Position numbers and translations under genes: made by a program. The notes beneath the pieces are model-generated. The model was given only the letters and a program-made list of their open reading frames with translations. It was not told the DNA's origin and ran no database searches. 64,000 nt of DNA from Persicitalea sp963803495 (GTDB lineage Bacteria; Bacteroidota; Bacteroidia; Cytophagales; Spirosomataceae), in the NCBI GenBank assembly GCA_963803495.1, contig CAWDMP010000002.1:4650001-4714000 (forward strand), read 5' to 3'. Shown here piece by piece: positions 1 through 9,138 of this stretch. Position 1 is the first letter of the stretch. Each line of letters begins with the position of its first letter.

Positions 1-1347
1 GCACGGACTTCACCGAACTGTTGTATTCGAGGTAGTACTTGAAATCGGGACTCAGCAAAATGCGGTTGATGCCGCGCTTGTCGGAAAGCCGCACCGGGGC
101 CGGAGCCTGGTAGCGTCGGCGGCGACGCTTGGGCGCGGCGATGTCCTGGCGGTAGAGGTGGCGTTCGAGCGGCGAGACGTCGGTGGAGGTGTAGTAAATC
201 AGGTTTTGGGTTCGTCGATGCCCAGGAACTCGGCCACTTCCCAGCCGCCGGACGTCAGTTGGCGGTCGAGGGTGCCGTCCATGTCGTAAAGATACAGGTG
301 CTTGTAGCCGCTGCGCTCGCTGGAAAAGATAAACTGACCGTTATCGAGATAGGTGAGGTCGTCGGTAAAGATCAGATCGACGTAGGTGTCGGCCTCTTCG
401 GTCAGGATGGTGCGGGCTTGTCCGGTGGTGGCATCGGCGTGGAGTAGGTCGAGGCGGTTTTGCAGCCGATTCATGCGGCGGATCGAGAGCAGGTTCGGGT
501 TTTTGGTCCACGCGATGCGGGGGATGTACTGGTCGGCTTCGGGGCCAATATCCATTTTGGTCGTTTTCTTGGTGGCCAGTTCGTACGTCAGAATCTGCAC
601 GGTGGCGTTCGCCTCGCCCGCTTTGGGGTACTTGAACTTGTAATCCGTGGGATAAAGCGGTCCCCACTTTTGCATATTGTACTCAGTTACGGCACTTTCG
701 TCGAAGCGCCAAAAGGCAATCCGCTGCCCGTCGGGCGACCAGGCGAAGGCTTGCGACAGCGAGAATTCTTCTTCATAAACCCAATCGCCCCCGCCGTTGA
801 TGATTTGATTGAATTTGCCGTCGGTGGTGATAGCGGTTTCGGTTTGGGTGGCGAGGTCGGTCAGGTACAGGTTATTCTCCCGCACAAAGGCCACTTTGGT
901 GCCATCGGGCGAAAAAGTAGCGTACTGCTGCTTGCCGTTTTGAGAAAGCTTGACGAGCGATTTTATGCCCAAGTCGTAAACATAGTACTCGGCTTTCTTG
1001 CTGCGGCGGTATAGGGGTTCCTCTTCGGTCGTAAGTAGTAGCTTGCGCTCATCTGGGCTGAGTTGGTAGCCTTCGATGGCTATTTTTTCCTGCGTTCCCG
1101 TGATGGTGGCGGTGTTTTGGTCAAAGAGCGTTTCGACGGCCTCACCCGTGGCGATGCTGTACTTGACAACCTGGCCCGGTTGCAGCGAGGTATAAAAACC
1201 GCCCTGCTTCATCCAGTTGACGCCCGTGACGGTCTTGGCGGTGAAGGTACCTGACTTGGTACCGTAGATTTCATCGAGCGTGATGGCGCGTTGCTGGGCG
1301 TGGAGGGTGTGGGTAGTCAAGAGTAGAAGGAGGATTAATTTTTTCAT
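1..1347 (-). CDS. Dipeptidyl peptidase IV-like S9 peptidase (N-terminal part, frameshifted, cut by window edge)
   Basis: Secreted prolyl dipeptidase; the visible part is the signal peptide (MKKLILLLLL...HAQQ) and most of the N-terminal beta-propeller, with family motifs such as DWVYEEEF, FAWSPDGQRIAFWRFDE and SERSGYKHLYLY. The start is the ATG at 1347; an in-frame ATG at 1407 would put the start inside the upstream terminator. The reading frame stops at 199 (…FLGIDEPKT), but if one A is added to the tttt run at 204-207 the protein continues as PKNLIYYTSTDVSPLERHLY up to base 1, exactly what the family shows there. The catalytic Ser/Asp/His domain lies outside the window. The one-base loss is probably a sequencing error, so the gene is probably intact in the cell. 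Confidence 0.85.
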
Positions 1348-1393
1348 GGATTGGTTTTTTTTGCAAAATACAGGATTCGCTAAGTTGTAAACG

Positions 1394-1419
1394 AAAAAGC
1401 CCGGCACTTCTGCCAGGCT
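1394..1419 (-). terminator. Intrinsic terminator after the YcxB-like gene
   Basis: On the minus strand an AGCCTGGC / GCCGGGCT stem with a short loop is followed by TTTTT. It sits between the YcxB-like gene and the DPP IV gene, which argues for separate transcripts and against the long DPP IV start at 1407. Confidence 0.7.
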
Positions 1420-1427
1420 GTTGGGCT

Positions 1428-1460
1428 AACGCTGACAGCGTTCAAAACGCTGTCAGCGTT
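1428..1460. repeat. Perfect 15-bp inverted repeat
   Basis: AACGCTGACAGCGTT (1428-1442) and its exact reverse complement (1446-1460) are separated by 3 nt. There is no T-run on either side, so it is either a second, non-canonical hairpin at the 3' end of the YcxB-like gene or a short dispersed palindrome. Each arm is itself nearly palindromic (AACGCTG.CAGCGTT). Confidence 0.75.
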
Positions 1461-1476
1461 GGAGACGGAGCGGACC

Positions 1477-2034
1477 CTACTTCTCCGCTTGGATCAAATT
1501 CTTCTGCTTCAAAATCCGATCAAACAGCTTCATATCGTGCTCGGAATTAAAGATTGCGTAGGGTAGGTAGATAAACTGGCCGCGCGACATCACGAGTACA
1601 TAGGCTTCTTTGTCTTTGTAGCCGCTTTTGATCATATCCCACTTCATCACACCGCCTTCTTTGGCGTTGATTTTCATCAGGATCTGCCGTTGGTCGATTT
1701 CATAGATGTACTTTTCAAACATCGGCTTGTATTGCTCCAACTGCGTGATGCCCGTGAACTGAATGACCCAAAAGAGTATATAAAGTATGACACCTACCAC
1801 AATGACGACGTAGATCCAAATGTTGGGATAGATACCCGTCAGGCTGACGATGGCGTTGACCATAATCAGGAAAAAGGGTACCAGCAGCCATACCATTTGG
1901 GCCTTAAAAAACTGTTTCATCGCTAGCCAAACGTACTTCTTGGTATCGAGCGCATACCGCTTAGTGCGGATCGCCGCCGGGTTAGCCGACATTTGAGGAT
2001 TGGACTGATACTTGTTGGAAGGCATTTTAGGCAT
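1477..2034 (-). CDS. YcxB-like membrane protein
   Basis: 185 residues, probably an inner-membrane protein of unknown role. A polar N-terminal stretch of about 45 residues is followed by two hydrophobic helices (about residues 48-68 and 74-95) and a cytosolic C-terminal domain (about 100-185) resembling the YcxB-like C-terminal domain: it contains GGVMKWDMIKSGYKDKEAYVLVMSRGQFIYLPYAIF. It has its own terminator and no obvious functional partner nearby. The family assignment rests on overall layout and the C-terminal motif. Confidence 0.7.
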   Translation of the reverse strand: MPKMPSNKYQSNPQMSANPAAIRTKRYALDTKKYVWLAMKQFFKAQMVWLLVPFFLIMVNAIVSLTGIYPNIWIYVVIVVGVILYILFWVIQFTGITQLEQYKPMFEKYIYEIDQRQILMKINAKEGGVMKWDMIKSGYKDKEAYVLVMSRGQFIYLPYAIFNSEHDMKLFDRILKQKNLIQAEK

Positions 2035-2381
2035 TTCTCAGGAGTTAGATTTTTAGGTGTTAGGTATTAAGGTGTTATGTTGCTAGATATAGGTTTAGCA
2101 GATGAGTGAGTGAAGATTTTACTTAGAACAAAACATCTTTTCACTCAATTACTCATTCTATCAATTACTCATTGTAATCAAGCCGCAAAGTTAGGAAAAA
2201 GCGCCCAACTTCGCCGAAACCAGAAGGATTTAAAACGGGATGGCGTATTTTGGCGTTATTTATGTCTGAAATCAATTTTGAATGATAGAATGAGTGAATA
2301 AAAGAATTCTAATTCGCTGCGAGCACTGTCGACATTCACTCATTCACTCATTCACTCATTCACTCATTCACAATTGTCTAC
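2035..2381. other. 347-nt intergenic region with dispersed and tandem repeats
   Basis: AT-rich spacer between the divergently transcribed YcxB-like and BatA genes. It carries ACTCATTCTATCAATTACTC-type words near 2140-2175, a 28-nt segment (2272-2299) found identically at 52892-52919, and the octamer array at 2333-2371. No convincing gene: the only open frame (2110-2301) runs over the repeats. No good promoter box was found for batA; 2273-2280 has CAATTTTG, one mismatch from TAnnTTTG. Confidence 0.6.
2333..2371. repeat. Tandem octamer CATTCACT, 4.9 copies
   Basis: Perfect head-to-tail copies of the 8-mer CATTCACT ending 10 nt before the start codon of the BatA-domain gene. Copy-number change here would alter the 5' leader of that gene. 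Confidence 0.9.
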
Positions 2382-4445
2382 ATGAATTTCCTCTTTCCCT
2401 CCTTCCTCTGGGGCCTGTTGGCTGTTTCGGTGCCCATTGCGATCCACTTCTTTAATTTTCGGCGTACCAAGCGGGTGTACTTCACCAATGTGGCATTCTT
2501 AAAGGCGGTCGAGACGCAGACGAGTTCGTTTCGCAAGATCAAGCATTGGCTCATCATGCTCGTGCGGGTGTTGGCGGTGGCATGCCTGGTGCTGGCTTTT
2601 GCGCAGCCTTTTTTGCCGAGTAAGAACGCCTCGGGTATTGGGCGGCAGGGCATCACGAGTCTGTACCTCGACAATTCGTACAGTATGCAGAATGAAGAGA
2701 ACAACAAGCGCTACCTCGACATCGCGACCGGGCGTCTGGGCGAACTACTGGGGGTGTTTCGCAACGCGACTAATATGCAGCTCCTCACCAACGACTTCTC
2801 GGCGTCCGAGCAGGCGCTTTCCACCGCCGACAAAATCCGGGATCGCCTGACGACCGTTGGCTTATCCCATACGCCACGCACCCTGGCGGAGGTGAACCGT
2901 CGGCAGCAAAACCTGATGTCGCGCCATAGTACGGCGGGCCTGAATCAAATGTTTTGGTTCTCGGATTTTCAGAAAAGTACGGTCGGGGATTTGGCTAAAA
3001 TTGCGGTGGACTCTACCGACAGGTTGTTTATCGTACCCGTGCAGGCGACACCCGACAAGAATATCTTCGTAGATTCGGTTTGGCTCAATACGCCTTTTAT
3101 CCGCGAATTACAGAACAATATCCTGTACGTCAAAGTAAGCAACTCGGGTACCGAAACGGCCGAAAATGCGGTCATCAAGCTATACCTGGACGATGCTCAA
3201 ATATCTACCGCCTCGGTCAACGTACCCGCCAATGGCTCGGCCAATGCTTCGTTCAATTTCAGTATCAAGGGCCGAGGCTATAAGAAAGGACGCATTACGT
3301 TCGATGATTACCCCGTCACCTTCGATAACGACTACTACTTCGTGCTCAATGCCTCGCCCGTCATTCGGGTCGTACATCTGTACGGACAGGCCAGTGGGGG
3401 ACGCTACATCGAAAATGTATTTGACAACGACAGCTTATTTGCGACGCGAAGTTTCAACGTGCAGAACGTCGACGTAGGACAGTTGCGGTCTGCAGATCTA
3501 GTGGTACTCGAAGGCGTCGAGCAACCCAACGGCTCGCTGCGGGCTGCGCTCGACGATTTTGTAAAGAAGGGCGGGAGTCTCGCCATTATTCCCCCCAATG
3601 TACCTGATGCGGCGGCCTACGGTGGCTTCCTGACCGGCCTGAGGATAGGCGGCATGACGCCACGGACGGGTACCCCGCAACCCGTACCGCTCAATGTACC
3701 TGATCGTAATAATCCTTTTTTCAGCGATGTGTTTGAAGAATCCATCCGGCAGGAAACCAACGTGAGCCTGCCCTCAGCGTCGCCGACCTGGCAGTGGAGC
3801 GGCGGCGGTACCAGCCTGCTGACGCTCCGTAACGGGCAGGCGTACCTCAGTCAGGCAACGGTAGGGCAGGGGAGGGTATACCTTTTTGCGGCCCCACTGG
3901 CCACGGCGTACGGCAATGTGGCGCAACACGCGCTGTTCGTGCCCGTGATGTACAAGATGGCGGCGTTGAGCGTCCGGGCGCAGCGCGCGGCCTATTCCTT
4001 TGACGAAAATAGTCTGGCGATCACGGTCAGTGACCCCAACCCCAATGCCGTGTACAAGCTTCGTCGTGGCCAAACCGAACTTATTCCGGTGCAGCGGCTC
4101 AACGGTAACCAGTTGGTACTGGAATTGCCTAAGAGCAATCAACTCAGCGCCGATCAATCGGTGGATGCCGGGTACTACGAACTTGTCAACGAGGACAAGA
4201 CCGAACAACTCCTGGCCCTCAACCATGACAATAGCGAGTCGAAGATGGAGTACTACGCACCCGATGAGCTGCGGGCCGCCTTTTCGGGTATGAAGAATAT
4301 ACAGGTCTTTGATAAAATCGACGATGCCGCATTTGCCCGCGAGTTTGAGGACCAGAATCTGGGTACCAGCTTGTGGAAGTACTTCCTTATCGCGGCTTTG
4401 GTATTCTTGTTGATCGAGATTTTGCTGATACGGTTTTTGAAGTAG
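2382..4445 (+). CDS. BatA-domain membrane protein
   Basis: 687 residues. The N-terminus MNFLFPSFLWGLLAVSVPIA with IHFFNFRRTKRVYFTN is the Bacteroidota BatA N-terminal domain: one membrane helix at about 6-22, a short cytosolic basic loop, and a second helix at about 57-77. A long periplasmic region follows with a von Willebrand A-like segment (SLYLDNSYSMQ), and a final helix at about 662-683. Proteins of this type belong to the Bat (aerotolerance) family and often sit beside MoxR ATPases, but none is present here, so the role is unknown. The stop codon abuts the stop of the convergent nuclease gene with no spacer. Confidence 0.85.
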   Translation: MNFLFPSFLWGLLAVSVPIAIHFFNFRRTKRVYFTNVAFLKAVETQTSSFRKIKHWLIMLVRVLAVACLVLAFAQPFLPSKNASGIGRQGITSLYLDNSYSMQNEENNKRYLDIATGRLGELLGVFRNATNMQLLTNDFSASEQALSTADKIRDRLTTVGLSHTPRTLAEVNRRQQNLMSRHSTAGLNQMFWFSDFQKSTVGDLAKIAVDSTDRLFIVPVQATPDKNIFVDSVWLNTPFIRELQNNILYVKVSNSGTETAENAVIKLYLDDAQISTASVNVPANGSANASFNFSIKGRGYKKGRITFDDYPVTFDNDYYFVLNASPVIRVVHLYGQASGGRYIENVFDNDSLFATRSFNVQNVDVGQLRSADLVVLEGVEQPNGSLRAALDDFVKKGGSLAIIPPNVPDAAAYGGFLTGLRIGGMTPRTGTPQPVPLNVPDRNNPFFSDVFEESIRQETNVSLPSASPTWQWSGGGTSLLTLRNGQAYLSQATVGQGRVYLFAAPLATAYGNVAQHALFVPVMYKMAALSVRAQRAAYSFDENSLAITVSDPNPNAVYKLRRGQTELIPVQRLNGNQLVLELPKSNQLSADQSVDAGYYELVNEDKTEQLLALNHDNSESKMEYYAPDELRAAFSGMKNIQVFDKIDDAAFAREFEDQNLGTSLWKYFLIAALVFLLIEILLIRFLK

Positions 4446-5213
4446 TCACCCATAAATATCGTTCAGCAATCCCGCCAGGTGAATGCCTGCCTGCATAAGA
4501 CATAGTTGTACGGTGTCGAAGTTGTCGTAGGAATAGCGGTAACTTAGTTTTTTGTCTTCGGGTAGGGTGTAGACTTGTGGCAGCAAACCCTGCGATACAG
4601 CGGCCCATTCCAGGGTACTCATGGATTCCCATTTTTTCAACTCGGCTTTGGTGGGTTCGTTCAGGAAACCCGCCAGGTCGGAGTAGCTAAGTTGCTTGCC
4701 TTCGATCATGTCACTGTCCCATACGCGGTGGAGGTTGGAGTTCTGACCAAACCACGTCACCCGCTCGCGGTTGCCGCCCGCATCGTCGCGGTCGCCTACG
4801 TGTAGCGGCTGATGCAGGTCGCCGACAAGATGTACCAGAAATTTTAAATGCTCGGATTCCTGCGTGAGTGAGAGACTTCCGCTTTTCAGGGCAACCACCA
4901 ACTCCTCGATTTTCATGATAATGTCGCCTTTCGGATTCTTGACACTCTGCTCGTAGGTTTCGCCGGGCCTGATCGTCACCCAGTGCCAGTCGTGCGTGTG
5001 GTTATACAGCGTGTCGGACTTCACATCGTCCATGTAATTGGAGACTTCGGCCAACGAATTACAATTCAGCAGGGTCGCGATTTTGCGCTTGGCCCTTTTT
5101 TCCAAATGATTCTGCGCCACGAGCCCCACCACGCGGTGCCCCGTCACGCCCCAAGCCATAGCAGGTACGTTGAGTATAAGAACACAAAGGCTAACAACAA
5201 CTATCTTTTTCAT
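4446..5213 (-). CDS. S1/P1-type zinc nuclease
   Basis: Secreted single-strand nuclease/phosphatase of the S1/P1 family (255 residues). After the signal peptide (MKKIVVVSLCVLILNVPAMA) the mature chain starts WGVTGHR, which supplies the N-terminal Trp and first His zinc ligands. Further ligands are visible in MDDVKSD, HTHDWHW, HLVGDLHQPLHVG and GGNRE. The start at 5213 is chosen because it begins directly with the signal peptide; an upstream in-frame ATG at 5258 adds 15 non-conserved residues. It is probably a nutrient-scavenging nuclease. Confidence 0.92.
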   Translation of the reverse strand: MKKIVVVSLCVLILNVPAMAWGVTGHRVVGLVAQNHLEKRAKRKIATLLNCNSLAEVSNYMDDVKSDTLYNHTHDWHWVTIRPGETYEQSVKNPKGDIIMKIEELVVALKSGSLSLTQESEHLKFLVHLVGDLHQPLHVGDRDDAGGNRERVTWFGQNSNLHRVWDSDMIEGKQLSYSDLAGFLNEPTKAELKKWESMSTLEWAAVSQGLLPQVYTLPEDKKLSYRYSYDNFDTVQLCLMQAGIHLAGLLNDIYG

Positions 5214-5302
5214 AAAAGCAATAAGTACTGACCTTGTAAATTTTCCACAAAAATACAAAGCCCAAATGCACGAAAGGCATCAACCAAAAAACATTGCCAC
5301 AA

Positions 5303-5331
5303 AAAAAAGGAACGCACTAGCGTTCCTTTTT
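5303..5331. terminator. Bidirectional terminator between gldN and the S1/P1 nuclease
   Basis: AAAAGGAACGC and GCGTTCCTTTT arms around a short loop, with A8 on one side and T5 on the other. On the minus strand it ends in a T-run and closes the gldN transcript 55 nt after the stop. Confidence 0.85.
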
Positions 5332-5385
5332 AAAGAAGCCAACAGAAAATGAATTGTCAATTATCCATTTTCCACTGTCAATTCA

Positions 5386-6450
5386 TTAATACTCCCACAT
5401 ACTGCTTTCCAATTCCAGCAATTCCTGCTCGTATTGCAGCGACTTGATGAGGCCCTTTTTCTCGCCTTCATAAATGTCGATGAATGACTGGTCCATGGCG
5501 TTAGAGTACTTCGTCACGCGGCCGTAGGGCAAGCGCAAATCGAAAGCATCGGCCAGGTTCTTGTGTTGGGCGGTATTCTGGGTGTTGTACCAGATATACT
5601 TCTTGGGATCACTACGGAACAGTCGCTCCAAATCTTTGTACTTATAGGAGGCAATCGGGATTTCGAGACCCGTCGACGTGTTTTCGCTGGCGGGTAGCAT
5701 GATCGTGATCGTTTGAATGTCAAGATAGAGGCGTGAGCGCTTTTTATCGAAAGTCCAATCTTCCTTTACTTCCAGCAAGCTGAGCTGCTTTGGAAAAAAC
5801 TCTTCTTCAACAGCCGCCGCTACCATCATTTGCTGGTCGAACGGATCGATCACTACTGTATCCTTAGGTGCTTCAGCCGGAGCAGCGGCCAACTTGGCTC
5901 CTTTTTTAGGAGAGGCCTTTTTCTTAACGGGGGCTCCCCAGCCATCATCGACGGGTTCTGGCTCAGCCTTTTTCGTTTCTTTTACTGGTGTTCCCCAGCC
6001 ATCATCGGCAGCAGGTTGGTTGGTAGTGGGTTGCTTGGGTGCATCGCCCCAGCCCCCGTCACCGGCCGCTGGTTTTCCAAAACCGGCGTCGATTTCTTCC
6101 TGTGAGAAACCACCCACCTGGTTAGGGACCAAGAGCTTCTTGTGAAGCTGCTCGGGCGTAAGTTCGGTCTTGCAGGAATCGTTCGCGTAGGCTGTTATCA
6201 GTCCCGCTTTGGTAGCGTCCAAAAGATATCGGGTGATCTCGTTGTTGACCGAGAACATCGGCATATTCTGCTTCTCTTTCAGGTCCATTCGCCGCCACAA
6301 CGTCTTCTTCATCAGGATGTCATTGTCGTCGATAGGACGCGCCGACAGCTGATTCATCTTAGCTTCGTCGCGCTCCTGCGCCTGCACTGTGACCGCGCTC
6401 AGGGCCATCGACACCAACGACAGCGCTACTACTTTTCCATTTATCCTCAT
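5386..6450 (-). CDS. gldN: Gliding motility/T9SS protein GldN
   Basis: Periplasmic component of the type IX secretion ring (the GldK-GldN complex below the outer membrane). 354 residues, with a signal peptide (MRINGKVVALSLVSMALSAV…AQ). Conserved GldN segments are RPIDDNDILMKKTLWRRMDL, the NNEITRYLLDATKAGLITAY region, the C-terminal IWYNTQNTAQHKNLADAFDL and FIDIYEGEKKGL. An insert at about 120-185 holds three copies of a (D)DGWG-(T/A)PV-(K)K type repeat followed by an Ala/Lys/Pro-rich linker; this makes the protein longer than Flavobacterium GldN. Last gene of the gldLMN transcript, with a terminator behind it. Confidence 0.95.
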   Translation of the reverse strand: MRINGKVVALSLVSMALSAVTVQAQERDEAKMNQLSARPIDDNDILMKKTLWRRMDLKEKQNMPMFSVNNEITRYLLDATKAGLITAYANDSCKTELTPEQLHKKLLVPNQVGGFSQEEIDAGFGKPAAGDGGWGDAPKQPTTNQPAADDGWGTPVKETKKAEPEPVDDGWGAPVKKKASPKKGAKLAAAPAEAPKDTVVIDPFDQQMMVAAAVEEEFFPKQLSLLEVKEDWTFDKKRSRLYLDIQTITIMLPASENTSTGLEIPIASYKYKDLERLFRSDPKKYIWYNTQNTAQHKNLADAFDLRLPYGRVTKYSNAMDQSFIDIYEGEKKGLIKSLQYEQELLELESSMWEY

Positions 6451-6518
6451 TGTGCTATTTTTTTCTGTTATCGGTTCTATAACGATTTGAGTACTTACTC
6501 AGTATGTTTCCGTCAGGA

Positions 6519-8119
6519 TCAGTTCAAATTTACGCCGAGGGTGGGCTTACCCATTTCGACGTTACTAACATTTCCTTTGAAATTCTGGCGCTGTACGTTC
6601 AAAATCTCGACCACGTAGCGGTCACCGGGCTGCGCACTCTGCGCCAAAGAAGAGATAGATCCGCCGCCGTTTAGCGTCAATGGACCAGCTACCCGCCGGG
6701 TCCCGCGCGCCAACGATACCTGAATCTGCGACACTCGGAAACGGGCATCTTCGGGCGAGAAGTTCTTAAAGCTCTCGTCAGGAATCGCAATTACTTGAAT
6801 CGAACGCGCGGCCGAGGCACTCGACGCCACGCCGGTCGTCGTAAGCACCTCCGTTAACGCGGAGTTCTAGTGTAGGCTTGGGTACTCGTGAAACCCGGAA
6901 AGGGCTCAGAACCCAACAGGTTACCCTGGTTGCTCACTTTAAGTAGTACTTCACGGCTGTTGGGCACGATCGTGATTCTGCCCTTCTGACCGCTGCTGAT
7001 TACTTCAGCTCCATCGGCGCTGAAGCTAGGTGCCCACAAAGGACCCAAAGCCGGACTCTGGACGCTCAACTTGTTAGCGCAGCCAAGATATAGAGGAGGT
7101 AATGTACCTGTCTCTATTTGGTAGGTGGGTTTGGCTACGAAATACTCCTGCTCGAGACGTACCGTCGTGTCCCGGCCTGATGGGGTAGGGAACGATATCA
7201 CACCGTTTAAGGTCTTACGAACCAATCCGTCCTTGCCATACTGTCCTCCCTGCGCCGTAAATTCAATGACACCGATGCCATTCTCCACGCGCACGGGTGA
7301 TCCGTTGAGGCTCATACGGGGCGTGATACCCGAGGCCGAAGCCGCGATGAACATTTCGCCTTTGTACTTCGTACCAGCTACCACCGTTCTATTTTCAGCG
7401 CTGATGCGCGCCAGAATCCGGTCGAACTTGATGTCCGCAGCACCCACTTTACCCGCCAGATAGTTGAGTACTTCGCCCTCCATCCGGCGGATGTCGGTCT
7501 GCTTTTGGCTCAGTACGGCCAATGCTGCCGCCACGGGCGTTTGAGCAAAATTGAGTTCAGCGAAGTCCTTATTACGCTGGTCTGCCTTACCCTTAGATAC
7601 GGGATCTTCGTTGGCATCGAGCGCCAAAGGCTGAAACTGCTCGGGGCTATATTTGTTGAGCTGTGAGGAAAAGTCATTTAGCTTCTGTTTCAGGGCGTAG
7701 GCTTTACCATCTTTTTGGTTGCCACCGCCGATCATCAACTGCGCCACTTTCTCCTCTTCCTGAGGATTCTTGATGCTGCCATCTTCTTTAAGACCGTCGC
7801 CAGCGAAAGAGATGAGCTCTTGCTTTAGAGCGCTGAGTTCGCCGATAATACCTGCCGTTACGCTACGTACCTCGTCGGCTTGCTTCATCACAGCGACATC
7901 GGCAGCGCGGTTGCCCGACTTATCTACCGCCGCCTTGATCCTGAGTACCGTTTCTTGATTTATCTTATTTGCTGCACCGGAAGACAATTCAAGCGAATTG
8001 TTGAGCAGAATGAATTTCTCTATGATGGCCGAGCTCACTTGCAGTGCAAGCATAGCCGTCAACACGAGGTACATCATCCCAATCATCTTCTGACGCGGCG
8101 TTTCTTTTGCACCTGCCAT
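6519..8119 (-). CDS. gldM: Gliding motility/T9SS motor protein GldM (frameshifted)
   Basis: GldM forms the T9SS motor with GldL: one inner-membrane helix and a long periplasmic shaft that reaches the GldKN ring. The first frame (6854-8119, 421 residues) starts MAGAKETPRQKMIGMMYLVL, with the single helix at about 14-34 and Glu/Arg-rich shaft domains. The C-terminal domain continues in another frame (6519-6848, from TTTGVASSASAARS). Between them the third frame reads FRVSRVPKPTLELRVNGG, so at least two indels are present: an extra C near 6894 and a loss near 6855. A truncated GldM should abolish secretion; with intact gldK, gldL and gldN on either side I read these as sequencing errors. Confidence 0.93.
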
Positions 8120-8180
8120 AAATTTAGGGGGTCGTTATTGGGTGAGGTTATTTTTGATTGGGGTAGTTAAAATCGCCTGC

Positions 8181-8999
8181 TTAGGCGTTGCCGCGCATGG
8201 CCGACAGCATGCTGCCATACACACTGTTGAGCGACGAAATATTGCCGTTCAGCTTGCCGATTTCGGTCTTGAACACTTGTGATTCTTTGGTAGCCTCCGA
8301 CATGTTGGACATCGCCGTGGTCAGGTTACCATAAAAAGCGTTCATCGCTTTCAGATGCTTGGTGGTGTCCTGAAGCTCCATCTCGTACACGGCATTCAGG
8401 GCGCCCATGTTCTTCGTAATCGTCTGGAATTGCTCACGGTAAGCCTGAGCATCCTTGGTGGCATCGGCCATCGACGACATCGCCGTGATCGCTACGCCGT
8501 ACGACTTGTTCATGTCGTTGATGGCATTGGAGGCATTCTTTACATTTTTGGCATAGTCGTTTGTGGCTACGGTAGCGTCCGTAAGGTCACCGATTTTGCT
8601 CACGCTGTCGGACAAGCTGCGGAAACCTTTGCCCAGATTATCGAAAATATCGGGGGTAATCTTGGCGTTAGCCATCATCGCGTCCATGTTGGCGGTAATA
8701 CCGGTAGCGGCCGGCGTAGTGGTGCGAAGCGAGGCAAGGGGCCCATCGTAGTCGTCGGCCAGTTCGGGGTACACACGTTCCCAGGCGGGCTGCCTTTCGG
8801 CAGGTTGCACGAATGTTTGAAGCGCGTACAAGGCAAAGATGACTGCTTCGGTACCCAGTCCGATGGTCAGCATTTCGCTACCGCCATCCCAGTGTTGGAT
8901 CTTGAACAGAGCGCCCAAAATTACCGGCACCGCACCCGCGGCAAATAGGGTAGGCAATAATTTATCAAAAAAGAAGCTTGAGCCGTTTTTGTTAGCCAT
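8181..8999 (-). CDS. gldL: Gliding motility/T9SS motor protein GldL
   Basis: 272 residues. Two N-terminal inner-membrane helices (about 12-32 and 42-63) contain the family signature PVILGALFKIQHWDG and the buried GTEAVIFALYA stretch with the conserved Glu thought to take part in proton flow. The rest is a helical, coiled-coil-rich cytoplasmic tail. Partner of GldM; the gene lies 61 nt upstream of gldM in the same direction. A strong hairpin separates it from gldK. Confidence 0.96.
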   Translation of the reverse strand: MANKNGSSFFFDKLLPTLFAAGAVPVILGALFKIQHWDGGSEMLTIGLGTEAVIFALYALQTFVQPAERQPAWERVYPELADDYDGPLASLRTTTPAATGITANMDAMMANAKITPDIFDNLGKGFRSLSDSVSKIGDLTDATVATNDYAKNVKNASNAINDMNKSYGVAITAMSSMADATKDAQAYREQFQTITKNMGALNAVYEMELQDTTKHLKAMNAFYGNLTTAMSNMSEATKESQVFKTEIGKLNGNISSLNSVYGSMLSAMRGNA

Positions 9000-9093
9000 A
9001 AAAAAAATTGGTTGTTGTAGTTGATTGAAAGGGAAAATTAAAAAAAGGGGGATGAGGTCTTGGATGGAGGGCTTTCACCCCAAGTACTCTGGC

Positions 9094-9127
9094 AAAAAAG
9101 AAGCAGCGATTTCGCTGCTTCTTTTTT
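9094..9127 (-). terminator. Hairpin with T-run between gldK and gldL
   Basis: Minus strand: AAAAAAGAAGCAGCG and CGCTGCTTCTTTTTT arms with a 5-nt loop, followed by T6, a textbook intrinsic terminator 12 nt after the gldK stop. It should end or attenuate the gldK message before gldLMN. Confidence 0.85.
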
Positions 9128-9138
9128 GAAGTTCGTGA

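Noticed and set aside
2110..2301. 63-codon open frame in the spacer before the BatA gene
   Set aside because: Runs across dispersed repeats, has no recognisable domain, and its end lies in the 28-nt repeat also found at 52892.
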